From contig UQRR01000020.1 of NCBI GenBank assembly GCA_900543455.1, positions 1-26,306 of the forward strand: a DNA stretch of 26,306 bases, given 5' to 3'. The notes under the pieces were generated by a model. That model saw nothing but the letters and a program-made list of their open reading frames with translations, did no database searches and had not been told where the DNA came from. Origin of the DNA: an uncultured Dialister sp. Its GTDB lineage: Bacteria; Bacillota; Negativicutes; Veillonellales; Dialisteraceae. Made by a program: the position numbers and the translations under genes. The number at the start of each line of letters is the position of its first letter. Position 1 is the first letter of the stretch. Shown here in pieces: positions 15,960 to 23,794 of this stretch.

Positions 15960-17414
15960 ATGATAGAGTGCACGCAGCCGGAAGAATTTGTGAATAAGCT
16001 CCGCGATGCTTTCGATGCGATGGCGGTTTATAAAGACTTGAAGAAGAATAATTTTATCTCTGCCTTCAAATTGCCCTCTTTTATGCGGGACTGGGTGATC
16101 GGGCGCTTTCAGGACGATGATGGCGAGGTCGATGTGGGAGAGGTGACGGATTTCATTCATCGTTTTATACCGAAAAAAACGGACTGGCCGCACATGTTGA
16201 ATGAGATCGTCCACCAAGGGGACTTGGTGACTTGTCTCACCAAAGTTTCCGTCTACATTGACATTAAGACGAGCGAGATTTCCTTTGAGCTTCCAGACTT
16301 TGGCTTGCAGCACAAGGATACGCGCATTCCGGATGAGGTGTGGTCAAAGTGCAGCAAGGATTTGCTGAAAAGCGAGGAAAGCTGGGGCATTGTGAAGCTG
16401 GGATACCAGCCGCCGGAGGGAAAGGAAAAAGGCAAGATTACGCTGGAAGGGTATCAGGATTTCTGTCCCTACGGCGTTGATTTGGACGAATTCTGCAGTG
16501 CCAGAGAAGATTTCACGCTGGAAGAATGGGTGGATATCATCTTGGGGGCGGTGGATTATAATGCGGCAGGGTATAAAGATTTCACGCAAAAGCTCTGTGT
16601 GCTCCAGCGACTTCTTCCTTTTGTGGAAAAGAGAGTGAATCTCCTTGAGCTCGCTCCGGCGGGTACAGGGAAATCTTATCTCTTCGGGCAGGTCAGCCGT
16701 TATGGCTGGTTGGTATCTGGCAAGGTGACGAGAGCCAAGCTCATCTATGATCTGGGGAAGAAGAAAGATGGTATCGTGGCTCTGCGTGATTTCGTGGCAC
16801 TGGATGAGATTCGCGAGGCAGAGTACATGCAGGATACGGAAATCCAGTCGGCACTGCAGGCGATCATGGAAAATGGGAAGTATCGTGCACCGGATAATCA
16901 TGAAGTGAATGTGGACGCAGGGATCATTTTCCTTGGGAATATTGCTTCGCAGGCGATGAATGAATATACCAATATGTTCAAGGAGCTTCCGAAGCCATTC
17001 CAGCAGCCGCAGTTTCTGGATCGTATCCACGGTTTCATCAAAGGTTGGAATTTGCCGCGTATGACGGATGATATGAAAGTCTGTGGGTGGGCGCTCAATT
17101 CGGAATATTTTGCCATGATCATGCATCAGCTCCGCGATGAATCGTCCTATCGTGCGGTGGTAGATGAGCTGGTCGAGCTCCCGAAGGGGGCAGATACGCG
17201 TGATACAGAAGCTGTAAAGCGTATGGCGACAGCATACTTGAAGCTCCTTTTCCCTCATGTGACGGAAGCGAGCGCGATCTCATCAAAGGATTTTCGTATG
17301 TATTGTTTGCGCCCTGCAATGGAAATGCGTGCCATCATGCGTATGCAGATGGGGTTTGCAGATCCGCAGTATCAAGGCAAGATGATTCCAGATTTCAAAG
17401 TGAAGGAGATGTAG
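15960..17414 (+). CDS. brxL: BrxL-like AAA+ protein without the Lon-like C-terminus
   Basis: BREX protein BrxL, an AAA+ ATPase that in characterised cases forms DNA-encircling rings. The Walker A motif APAGTGKS has Lys238, and LDEI with Asp282-Glu283 fits Walker B. The N-terminal 220 residues contain the BrxL-like start and a possible DNA-binding region. The protein is 484 residues; well-known BrxL proteins are near 680 and end in a Lon-protease-like domain, of which I find no trace after the AAA+ part. The frame closes cleanly and the next gene begins 2 bases after the stop, so this is not an obvious recent truncation; it may be the normal form in type 4 systems. AGGGGTG lies about 6 bases before the ATG. 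Confidence 0.82.
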   Translation: MIECTQPEEFVNKLRDAFDAMAVYKDLKKNNFISAFKLPSFMRDWVIGRFQDDDGEVDVGEVTDFIHRFIPKKTDWPHMLNEIVHQGDLVTCLTKVSVYIDIKTSEISFELPDFGLQHKDTRIPDEVWSKCSKDLLKSEESWGIVKLGYQPPEGKEKGKITLEGYQDFCPYGVDLDEFCSAREDFTLEEWVDIILGAVDYNAAGYKDFTQKLCVLQRLLPFVEKRVNLLELAPAGTGKSYLFGQVSRYGWLVSGKVTRAKLIYDLGKKKDGIVALRDFVALDEIREAEYMQDTEIQSALQAIMENGKYRAPDNHEVNVDAGIIFLGNIASQAMNEYTNMFKELPKPFQQPQFLDRIHGFIKGWNLPRMTDDMKVCGWALNSEYFAMIMHQLRDESSYRAVVDELVELPKGADTRDTEAVKRMATAYLKLLFPHVTEASAISSKDFRMYCLRPAMEMRAIMRMQMGFADPQYQGKMIPDFKVKEM

Positions 17415-17416
17415 TC

Positions 17417-17626
17417 TTGCGAAAAGGGAAAGAAGAGATCTGTATCGCATGCGGGAAGAAACCGCTTTCCAAAGATGAGGTAGGTATTAACAAAAAACTG
17501 CTTGGCTCCGATGTGGAGGCATTCTACTGTCTGGACTGTCTGGCAGACTACTTGGAAGTAGAGCCGCAGGATATTTTAGATAAGATCGAAGAATTCAAAG
17601 CTGAAGGCTGCAGGCTTTTCGAGTGA
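17417..17626 (+). CDS. Small double-CxxC protein (TTG start)
   Basis: A 69-residue cytoplasmic protein with CIAC near the N-terminus and CLDC about 27 residues later, a spacing that suits one zinc or iron-sulfur site, followed by a helical acidic tail ending EGCRLFE. I recall similar small proteins in Firmicutes but no assigned role. AAGGAG at 17403-17408 is placed 8 bases before a TTG at 17417, and there is no in-frame ATG downstream before the cysteine motifs, so TTG is the likely start. It begins 2 bases after the brxL stop and ends 13 bases before the desulfurase start. Between an Fe-S-rich sulfur enzyme system and a desulfurase, a role as sulfur or metal carrier is attractive but is inference only. 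Confidence 0.75.
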   Translation: MRKGKEEICIACGKKPLSKDEVGINKKLLGSDVEAFYCLDCLADYLEVEPQDILDKIEEFKAEGCRLFE

Positions 17627-17639
17627 GAAGGTGTTTCTT

Positions 17640-18761
17640 ATGATATATGCAGATAATGCTGCGACGTCTCCTTTAAGTCCCACGGCTTTTGAAAAGATGA
17701 AGCCGCTGATGCTGGAAGAATTCGGTAATGCTTCACAGTTATACTCATTTTCCAGAAATCCGCGGGCTCTTTTGCAAGAGGCCCGGGAAATCATTGCAGG
17801 GTGTATTCATGCTGCACCGGAAGAAATATTTTTTACTTCTGGTGGGTCGGAAAGTGATAACTGGGCTGTCAAAGGTCTTTTAGAAAAAGATGACTACCGG
17901 CAGACGGTGACATCATCTTTTGAACATCATGCAATTTTGCATTCCTGTGAGACGATCGAAAGACTGGGGTTCCCTGTGTCCCATGTTTCACCAGATCACA
18001 GCGGTCATGTGACTGTAGATGCGCTGACAAGGGCACTTACCAAGAAAACGAAGCTGGTCTCCATTATGATGTCAAATAATGAGCTCGGAACCATCCAGCC
18101 CATCAAAGAGCTGTGCGAAATAGCGCATGCCCATGGTGCCCTCTTTCATACAGATGCGGTGCAGTCGATGGGGCATATTCCCATTGACGTCCGGGAGCTT
18201 GGCGTCGACATGATGTCAGCCTCTTCCCATAAATTCAATGGGCCCAAAGGCATCGGATTTCTCTACATTCGAAAGGGAACGAGCATCCGCCCTTACATGG
18301 ATGGTGGAGCGCAGGAACGTGGCTTGCGGGCTGGTACGGAGAATGTAGCGGCAATTGTCGGGATGGCGGCGGCATTGGAGGAAAATGTTCGTCATATGAC
18401 TGCCAATCATCAGCACCTGATTTCTTTAGAGCAGATCATCTTGCACGCGTTGGATGCATCGGGAATCGACTATCTGAGAAATGGTACAGCGCCGCAAGTC
18501 CCAGGGAATATGAGTCTTTCCTTCAAAGGTATGGAAGGGGAGATGCTGCTTCACCGCTTGGATCTGAAAGGGATTGAAGTGTCGACAGGCTCTGCGTGCA
18601 ATAGTGAAAAGACGGAGGTCTCTTATGTGCTGAAGTCGATCGGGCTGGATGAGGCCTATGCTTTGGGCACGATCCGTATATCTTTAGGAAGGTACAACAC
18701 GACGGAGGAAGCGGAGGCGATCGCGCGGGCGCTGGTGCAGATCTGCAAAGAAAGAGTATAG
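17640..18761 (+). CDS. Cysteine desulfurase (NifS/IscS/DndA-like)
   Basis: PLP-dependent cysteine desulfurase, 373 residues, normal length for the IscS/NifS class. It converts L-cysteine to alanine and holds the sulfur as a persulfide. The N-terminus IYADNAATSPLS is typical; SSHKFNGPKG carries the PLP Lys (Lys198) and GSACNS the catalytic Cys (Cys320). An upstream GTG at 17631 is too close to its purine tract, so the ATG at 17640 behind GAGAAGG is preferred. It follows the small CxxC gene by 13 bases and is the last gene before the terminator, which places it in the same transcript as the BREX-like genes. It may supply sulfur for BrxP, as DndA does for DndC, or build iron-sulfur clusters for BrxP. 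A purely housekeeping role cannot be excluded. Confidence 0.92.
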   Translation: MIYADNAATSPLSPTAFEKMKPLMLEEFGNASQLYSFSRNPRALLQEAREIIAGCIHAAPEEIFFTSGGSESDNWAVKGLLEKDDYRQTVTSSFEHHAILHSCETIERLGFPVSHVSPDHSGHVTVDALTRALTKKTKLVSIMMSNNELGTIQPIKELCEIAHAHGALFHTDAVQSMGHIPIDVRELGVDMMSASSHKFNGPKGIGFLYIRKGTSIRPYMDGGAQERGLRAGTENVAAIVGMAAALEENVRHMTANHQHLISLEQIILHALDASGIDYLRNGTAPQVPGNMSLSFKGMEGEMLLHRLDLKGIEVSTGSACNSEKTEVSYVLKSIGLDEAYALGTIRISLGRYNTTEEAEAIARALVQICKERV

Positions 18762-18768
18762 GCTAAGA

Positions 18769-18802
18769 CCCCTCTATGCCTTGGGCATAGGGGGATTTAT
18801 TT
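18769..18802 (+). terminator. Terminator of the BREX-like operon
   Basis: CCCCTCTATGCC and GGCATAGGGGG pair around a TTG loop (one G-U pair), followed by ATTTATTT. It lies 7 bases after the desulfurase stop and closes the transcript before dapL. Confidence 0.8.
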
Positions 18803-18878
18803 CGCAGGCGTCACTTAGTCTCTTTTCGCGGCCCTTCGGGAGCGGCAGTCATTTTCATTTCCCTTTCCTTGCCCTGTA

Positions 18879-18887
18879 TGGTAAAAT
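18879..18887 (+). promoter_or_regulatory. Putative extended -10 promoter of dapL
   Basis: TGGTAAAAT is an extended -10 (TG, one base, TAAAAT) about 50 bases before the dapL ATG, downstream of the operon terminator. The -35 region is poor (TTCCCT at 17-base spacing). Confidence 0.4.
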
Positions 18888-18935
18888 ATAACAGTCATAC
18901 TGACATGAATAATAAAGAACGGAGAGGCGAAACTT

Positions 18936-20171
18936 ATGGCTCATTGCAATGAAAATTATCTGAATCTTCAGGGTGCATACCTGTTTGCGGAAGTCCGCAA
19001 GAAGCAGGAGGCGTACAAAGCCGCGCATCCGGATGCGAATATCATTTCCCTTGGTATCGGTGATGTGACGCAGCCACTGGCTCCGGTCGTGATCGAAGCG
19101 ATGAAGAAGGCTGTCGAGGAAATGGGACATGTGGAGACGTTCCGCGGCTATGGTCCGGAGCAGGGCTATCTCTTCCTTCGTGAAGCGATCGCAAAGCATG
19201 ATTTCCAGGATCGCGGATGCGATATTTCCCCAGACGAGATCTTTGTCAGCGACGGCGCAAAGTGCGATGTCGGCAATATGCAGGAGATCTTTGCAGAATC
19301 GGATATCGTTGCGATCACCGATCCGGTGTACCCGGTCTATGTGGACAGCAATGTCATGGCTGGCAGAAGCGGTAAATATGTCCGTGGGGCGTATGAACGC
19401 TTCGAATATCTGCCGTGCTATGAAGAATGCGGCTTCAAGGCAAATCTGCCGTCTCATGATCCGATGATCATTTATCTGTGCTCGCCGAATAATCCGACCG
19501 GTTCTGCGCTGACGAAGAAGGATCTGACGGTATGGGTACGCTATGCACAGCAGACGGGCTCTGTCATTTTCTTCGATGCTGCGTATGAAGCATTCATCAC
19601 GGAAGATGATGTGCCGCACAGCATTTATGAGATCGAAGGGGCGAAGGAAGTCGCTATCGAGTTCCGTTCGTACTCGAAGACGGCTGGCTTCACTGGCGTC
19701 CGCTGCGGTTACTGCGTCGTTCCGAAGGAGCTGATGCTGGAAACGAAGAAGGGTGAGAAGATCTCGGCAAACCAGCTGTGGGATCGCCGCCAGTGCACGA
19801 AGTTCAATGGCTGCTCTTATATTGTGCAGCGCGGCGCTGAAGCGATCTACACCGAAGAAGGCCAGAAGCAGATCCAGGAAACGCTGGATATCTATAGAAA
19901 GAATGCTGCGGTCATCTTGGCCGGTGCGAAGGAAGCGGGTCTTCCTGCCTGCGGCGGCGTGAACAGCCCATATGTATGGCTGACGGTGCCGGAAGGTATG
20001 ACGAGCTGGGATTTCTTCGATTTCCTGCTGAATGAGGCGGAAATCATCTGCACGCCGGGCTCCGGCTTCGGTCCGTGCGGGGAAGGCTATGTCCGTCTGA
20101 CTTCTTTCAATACGCCGGAGCTGACGAAGGAAGCGGTAGAACGCATGAAGAAGGCACTGGCTGCCAGATAA
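18936..20171 (+). CDS. dapL: LL-diaminopimelate aminotransferase
   Basis: Converts L-tetrahydrodipicolinate directly to LL-diaminopimelate using glutamate, in lysine and peptidoglycan-precursor synthesis; cytosolic and PLP-dependent. The 411-residue length and the opening NENYLNLQGAYLFAEV match DapL. Class I aminotransferase features are SPNNPTGSALT (substrate/cofactor loop) and YSKTAGFTG with the PLP-binding Lys248. ATG at 18936 follows AGAGG at good spacing. It has its own putative promoter and is followed by a hairpin terminator, so it looks like a single-gene unit. The DapL route is known from chlamydiae, plants and several anaerobic Firmicutes, consistent with the host proposed here. Codon use is that of a well-expressed core gene. 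Confidence 0.95.
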   Translation: MAHCNENYLNLQGAYLFAEVRKKQEAYKAAHPDANIISLGIGDVTQPLAPVVIEAMKKAVEEMGHVETFRGYGPEQGYLFLREAIAKHDFQDRGCDISPDEIFVSDGAKCDVGNMQEIFAESDIVAITDPVYPVYVDSNVMAGRSGKYVRGAYERFEYLPCYEECGFKANLPSHDPMIIYLCSPNNPTGSALTKKDLTVWVRYAQQTGSVIFFDAAYEAFITEDDVPHSIYEIEGAKEVAIEFRSYSKTAGFTGVRCGYCVVPKELMLETKKGEKISANQLWDRRQCTKFNGCSYIVQRGAEAIYTEEGQKQIQETLDIYRKNAAVILAGAKEAGLPACGGVNSPYVWLTVPEGMTSWDFFDFLLNEAEIICTPGSGFGPCGEGYVRLTSFNTPELTKEAVERMKKALAAR

Positions 20172-20192
20172 ATTGAAGGGGGGAGGGAAGAT

Positions 20193-20233
20193 AGCGATCG
20201 ACTCATGCATTGAGAAATGAGAAGATCGCTTTT
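20193..20233 (+). terminator. Terminator after dapL
   Basis: AGCGATC at 20193-20199 pairs with GATCGCT at 20224-20230, with an inner CTCAT/ATGAG stem, and is followed by TTT. It lies 22 bases after the dapL stop. Confidence 0.6.
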
Positions 20234-20318
20234 CCCGAATTGGGAATGAGGGGTGGCGCTTTCGCGTTCAGTCATCGGTCACTTCTGATCCCTGAACCTA
20301 TATTTACAAGGAGTATCC

Positions 20319-21425
20319 ATGAGTACGAATCTGCAGATCGGCATTGTCGGCCTTCCGAATGTAGGGAAGAGCACGCTGTTCAATGCCATCACAAAAGCCG
20401 GAGCAGAAGCGGCGAATTTTCCTTTCTGCACCATCGAGCCGAATGTGGGCGTCGTAGAGGTCCCGGATCATCGCATCTATGATCTGGCGAAGATGTTCCA
20501 GCCGAAGAAGACAACGCCGGCGTTCACTCGTTTCGTCGATATCGCCGGCCTCGTAGCGGGCGCCTCCAAGGGCGAGGGTCTGGGAAATCAGTTCCTCTCG
20601 CATATTCGTGAGACGGATGCCATCGCGCATGTCGTCCGCTGCTTCGAGGATGGAAATATCACGCACGTAGAAGGCTCTATCGATCCTGTCCGTGATATGG
20701 ATATCATCAATACGGAGCTGTGTCTGGCGGATCTGGAGAGTGTCGACAAGAAGAAGGTCAAGACGGCGAAGCTCGCGCAGGCAGGGATCAAGCAGGCGAA
20801 GCTCGATCTGCCGGTGCTTGAAAAGGTATTCGATGCGCTGCAGGAAGGGACGCCGGCAAGAGCCCTTGATCTCTCGGAAGATGATCTGGAGGTCTTGAAA
20901 GAGCTGAATCTCATCACGCTGAAGCCGGTCCTTTATGTGCTGAATGTCGCGGAAGATGACATCGCGGATCCGGAAGCGAATCCTTTCGTCCAGAAGGCAG
21001 CGGCGCAGGCAGAAAAGGAAGGCGCCAAGTGGGTGCCGATCTCTGCGGAGATCGAGCAGGAGGTCTCTGAGCTGGATGCCGAAGAGGCGAAGGCTTTCTT
21101 GGCCGATCTGGGCGAAGAGGAGCCTGGCTTGAATCGTCTGATCCGCAGCGCGTACTCTATGCTGGGACTTATCAATTTCTTCACCGTCGGACCGGATGAA
21201 TGCCGTTCTTGGACGGTCCGCGAAGGGACGAAAGCACCGAAGGCCGCTGGCAAGATCCACAGCGATATCGAGAGAGGCTTCATCCGCGCGGAGATCGTCT
21301 CCTACAAAGACCTCATGGACTGCGGCTCGTATGCTACGGTCCGTGAAAAAGGCCTCCTTCGCGTCGAAGGGAAGGACTATATCATCCAGGATGGGGATAT
21401 CGCCTACTTCCGCTTCAATGTGTAG
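20319..21425 (+). CDS. ychF: Redox-regulated ATPase YchF
   Basis: Universally conserved P-loop NTPase of the Obg class (OLA1/YchF), 368 residues, that binds ribosomes and hydrolyses ATP rather than GTP. The P-loop GLPNVGKS occupies 11-18. The usual GTPase NKxD is replaced by NVAE at 209-212, the YchF signature for ATP specificity. Residues from about 285 to the end form the TGS domain (NFFTVG, then a conserved end in AYFRFNV). ATG at 20319 follows AAGGAG at good spacing. It has terminators on both sides, so it is likely expressed alone. Ordinary core gene with no unusual feature. Confidence 0.96.
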   Translation: MSTNLQIGIVGLPNVGKSTLFNAITKAGAEAANFPFCTIEPNVGVVEVPDHRIYDLAKMFQPKKTTPAFTRFVDIAGLVAGASKGEGLGNQFLSHIRETDAIAHVVRCFEDGNITHVEGSIDPVRDMDIINTELCLADLESVDKKKVKTAKLAQAGIKQAKLDLPVLEKVFDALQEGTPARALDLSEDDLEVLKELNLITLKPVLYVLNVAEDDIADPEANPFVQKAAAQAEKEGAKWVPISAEIEQEVSELDAEEAKAFLADLGEEEPGLNRLIRSAYSMLGLINFFTVGPDECRSWTVREGTKAPKAAGKIHSDIERGFIRAEIVSYKDLMDCGSYATVREKGLLRVEGKDYIIQDGDIAYFRFNV

Positions 21426-21438
21426 TTTTTGAAATCAG

Positions 21439-21468
21439 AAAGCGCAACCCGCAGGGGCTGCGCTTTTT
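21439..21468 (+). terminator. Terminator after ychF
   Basis: AAAGCGCA and TGCGCTTT pair around a 12-base G/C-rich loop, with a T5 run, 13 bases after the ychF stop. Confidence 0.85.
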
Positions 21469-21550
21469 GCGTGGGATGCTGGGGGATAGTGACGGGTGAC
21501 TAGTAGCTAGTGACTGGGGATTAGTAGCTAGGGATCATGTCAGTATTTCC

Positions 21551-21614
21551 CTCCTTCCTCTGGAAGGAGGTGCCCCGAAGGGGCGGAGGTTGGCTCCGCA
21601 GCGGGATGAAAGGG
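21551..21614. repeat. Intergenic repeat family A, copy 1
   Basis: Begins with a perfect hairpin (CTCCTTCC, TCT, GGAAGGAG), then CCCC-GAA-GGGG, then a segment containing GGGGCGGAGGTTGGCTCC and AGCGGGATGAAAGG. Related segments occur at 25218-25256 and 25524-25572, always next to family B copies. It looks like a dispersed intergenic repeat. Confidence 0.65.
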
Positions 21615-21636
21615 GATGAGAGATAGCCCGTCCTCC

Positions 21637-21799
21637 CGTATCGTCATCCCGAGCAGAGTCGAGGGATCTCTACATCGAAGTGGCGTTCTCCATGGATGAG
21701 GAAACGCAAAAATCGTTTTTTGGTCTTATCGCTATCTCAAAATCTTAGCTTTACCGGTGTGCAAGGAAGATTTCTCGCTTCGCTCGAAATGACGATACG
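21637..21799. repeat. Palindrome-ended intergenic repeat family B, copy 1
   Basis: The left end (21637-21669, with CGTATCGTCATCCCGAG) and the right end (21768-21799, with CTCGAAATGACGATACG) are imperfect inverted repeats of about 32 bases enclosing about 98 bases of AT-richer DNA. The same ends recur at 25280-25470, with a different interior. This resembles a MITE or other palindromic repeat; no transposase is inside. Confidence 0.7.
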
Positions 21800-21902
21800 G
21801 GGGAATGATGGGATGCAGGGAGCGGTATTCTCATTTCCCTCCCCCCCGCGGGCTAGCTGCAAACTACTTTTCTTTATTTTCATGCACGTTCCGTTCCTGT
21901 GA

Positions 21903-21908
21903 TATAAT
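21903..21908 (+). promoter_or_regulatory. Putative -10 box of the efflux operon
   Basis: TATAAT about 75 bases before the adaptor start codon, in an AT-rich tract downstream of the family B repeat. No good -35 is seen at 16 to 18 bases upstream. Confidence 0.35.
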
Positions 21909-21983
21909 GGCATTATTAGGAGAGAAAGTTTTTACGAAATGCAGAGTTTGCTTTGCATTCATGAACCCATAAGGAGGAAATAT

Positions 21984-23084
21984 ATGAAGAAGAAATGGAT
22001 GGTCGTTCTCCTCATTGTCATCGCAGTGGCAGCGGGCGGCGGTTATTTCTGGTATCAGAAGAGCCATGCTCCGCAGAAGGATAATTACACGGTGGGGGCG
22101 GTATCGCGCGGCACTATCGGGCTTACCATCGATGCGACGGGGACGATCGAGCCGGTGAATAGTGTCGATCTCTCGGCTACGGCGTCCGGCACTTTGGAAA
22201 AGGTGTATGTGAAGCAGAATGAGAAGGTCACGAAGGGCGAGACGCTGGCGATGATCGAGTCGAAGGCGCTGACGTCCATGATGAAGCAGACGCAGAATAC
22301 GCTCGCCAATAAGGAGTCCTACTATGAACGTCTGGCAGGCCTTTATGAGAAAGGCGCGATCCCGTATCAGGAGATGGATAATGCGCGCATGGACTATCTG
22401 AATGCACAGGCGGCGTATGACAAGGCGCAGGCGGATGTGAATGATACGGTCATCACTTCGCCGATGGATGGCGTAGTCATCGGCGAGCCGATGAAGGAAG
22501 GGGAGACGGTGTCTCAGGGGCTGTCCAGCCAGATGGTCATCGTGACTGTCGCGGATCTTTCTTCCATGCGCATCGAGCTTCTGGTCGATGAGACAGATAT
22601 CGGTGAGGTGGCCGTGGGCCAGAAGGTGGAATTCACGGTCGATGCGTACCCGAACCGCACGTTCCACGGCGTGGTGTCGGATATTTCCAAGAAGCAGTAC
22701 TCAGCGAGCGGCAGCACCAGCAGTTCTTCGAGTTCGGTCGTGTACTATACCGTCTATGTAGATATCAATAAGGACGAGCTGGAAGGGCTCTATCCGTCCA
22801 TGACGGCGAGAGCGGTCATCAAGGGCCGCGAGAGCGTGGATGCGCTGACGGTGCCTGTGACGGTGATCCGCAGCGACTCGGAAGGCTCCTATGTCTACGT
22901 CAAAGAGGGGGCGGATGTGAAGAAGACCTATGTGACGACGGGGATTTCCACTGAGAAGGAGATCGAGGTGACGAGCGGTCTTTCCGAAGGGCAGGAGATC
23001 GTGGTCAGCGGGACTGTCTCGCAGGAGAAGACTTCGACTCCGACGAATAAGAACAATCGCCACGGCCCGGGAGGTCCGGTGTGA
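21984..23084 (+). CDS. macA: Periplasmic adaptor of a MacAB-like efflux system
   Basis: Membrane-fusion (HlyD/MacA-type) protein, 366 residues, joining an inner-membrane ABC transporter to an outer-membrane channel. Residues 5-24 are a hydrophobic N-terminal anchor with two basic residues ahead and a Gly-rich end. A lipoyl/barrel-sandwich half (GTIEPVNSVDLSAT), a short coiled-coil hairpin at about 90-155 and the second half (TSPMDGVVIG) follow, then a beta-barrel with a Ser-rich loop. AAGGAGG lies before the ATG at 21984; an in-frame ATG at 21939 has no such site. Its stop overlaps the start of the ATPase gene by one base. No outer-membrane TolC-like gene is in the window, so that partner must be elsewhere. 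Substrate (drug, peptide, siderophore or other) cannot be read from sequence. Confidence 0.88.
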   Translation: MKKKWMVVLLIVIAVAAGGGYFWYQKSHAPQKDNYTVGAVSRGTIGLTIDATGTIEPVNSVDLSATASGTLEKVYVKQNEKVTKGETLAMIESKALTSMMKQTQNTLANKESYYERLAGLYEKGAIPYQEMDNARMDYLNAQAAYDKAQADVNDTVITSPMDGVVIGEPMKEGETVSQGLSSQMVIVTVADLSSMRIELLVDETDIGEVAVGQKVEFTVDAYPNRTFHGVVSDISKKQYSASGSTSSSSSSVVYYTVYVDINKDELEGLYPSMTARAVIKGRESVDALTVPVTVIRSDSEGSYVYVKEGADVKKTYVTTGISTEKEIEVTSGLSEGQEIVVSGTVSQEKTSTPTNKNNRHGPGGPV

Positions 23085-23794
23085 TGGAGAAGAAAGAGAA
23101 ATCGGATGAAGTCATCCGCCTGACGGATATTGGCAAGAGCTATTATATCGGGAAGCAGGAGGTGCCTGTCCTGACGAAGATCGATCTTACGATCTCCAAG
23201 GGGGAGTTTGTCTCTATCATGGGGCCTTCGGGCGCCGGGAAATCGACGCTGATGAATATTCTGGGCTGTCTCGATCGTCCGAGTCGCGGCTCTTACAAGC
23301 TCGATGGGGAAGAGGTTGCAAGGCTCGGGGACAGTGCGCTGGCCTATACCAGAAATCGCAAGATCGGTTTCGTCTTCCAGAGCTTCAATCTGCTGCCGAA
23401 GCTCTCGGCGCTGGATAATGTGATCCTTCCCATGATCTATGGGAATGTCTTCAAGAAGGAGAGAAAAGAGCGTGCTCTTCGCATGCTGGACTCCGTGGGG
23501 CTGGGTGACCGTGCGTATCATATGCCGGCGGAAATGTCGGGCGGGCAGCGTCAGCGCGTCGCCATCGCGCGTGCGCTCATCAATGACCCTGCCATCATCA
23601 TGGCGGATGAGCCGACAGGAAATCTGGACAGCAAGTCGACAAAGGAGGTCATGGAGATCTTTTCCTCCTTATATAAAGAGGGGAAGACCATCATCCTCGT
23701 CACGCATGAGAATGATGTCGCGGCTTACGCGACCCGCCACGTGATCCTTTCTGATGGACACATTAGTAAAGATATACGAGGGCCTTTATCATGA
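23084..23794 (+). CDS. MacB-like ABC transporter ATP-binding protein
   Basis: ATPase subunit of an export-type ABC transporter of the LolD/MacB group, 236 residues. Walker A GPSGAGKST (Lys53), signature MSGGQRQRVAIARA from about 151 and Walker B IIMADEPTGNLD (Asp175, Glu176) are intact. The ATG at 23084 shares one base with the adaptor stop (TGATG) and follows GGGAGG; a GTG at 23081 is an alternative adding one residue. It overlaps the permease by four bases (ATGA), so the three genes are translationally coupled. In Escherichia coli MacB the ATPase and permease are fused; here they are separate, as is common in Firmicutes. Confidence 0.95.
   Translation: MEKKEKSDEVIRLTDIGKSYYIGKQEVPVLTKIDLTISKGEFVSIMGPSGAGKSTLMNILGCLDRPSRGSYKLDGEEVARLGDSALAYTRNRKIGFVFQSFNLLPKLSALDNVILPMIYGNVFKKERKERALRMLDSVGLGDRAYHMPAEMSGGQRQRVAIARALINDPAIIMADEPTGNLDSKSTKEVMEIFSSLYKEGKTIILVTHENDVAAYATRHVILSDGHISKDIRGPLS

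Larger units (their letters stand above)
21469..21983. other. Repeat-filled intergenic region between ychF and the efflux operon
   Basis: No gene is supported here. It holds TAGTAGCTAG twice (21501-21510 and 21522-21531) inside a loosely repetitive TAGTGACT-rich tract, a hairpin/G-rich repeat (21551-21614), a palindrome-ended repeat (21637-21799), and a -10-like box before the adaptor gene. Short open frames in it are parts of the repeats. Confidence 0.7.

Noticed and set aside
7077..18761. A classical Dnd phosphorothioation/restriction locus
   Set aside because: The PAPS-reductase-like gene and desulfurase recall DndC and DndA, but there is no DndB, DndD, DndE or DndFGH-like protein, whereas PglZ and BrxL are present.
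18855..20210. A 451-codon open frame on the - strand
   Set aside because: Antisense shadow of dapL, whose identity is certain; no start signal and no recognisable motif.
20304..21260. A 318-codon open frame on the - strand
   Set aside because: Antisense shadow of ychF, Arg/Asp/Ile-rich, with no start signal.
21484..21535. Start of a CRISPR or tandem-repeat array
   Set aside because: Only two copies of TAGTAGCTAG occur, separated by 11 bases, with no spacer regularity; no array of direct repeats with unique spacers exists anywhere in the window.
21696..21902. A 68-codon + strand frame between ychF and the efflux operon
   Set aside because: It is composed of the family B repeat and has no ribosome binding site.
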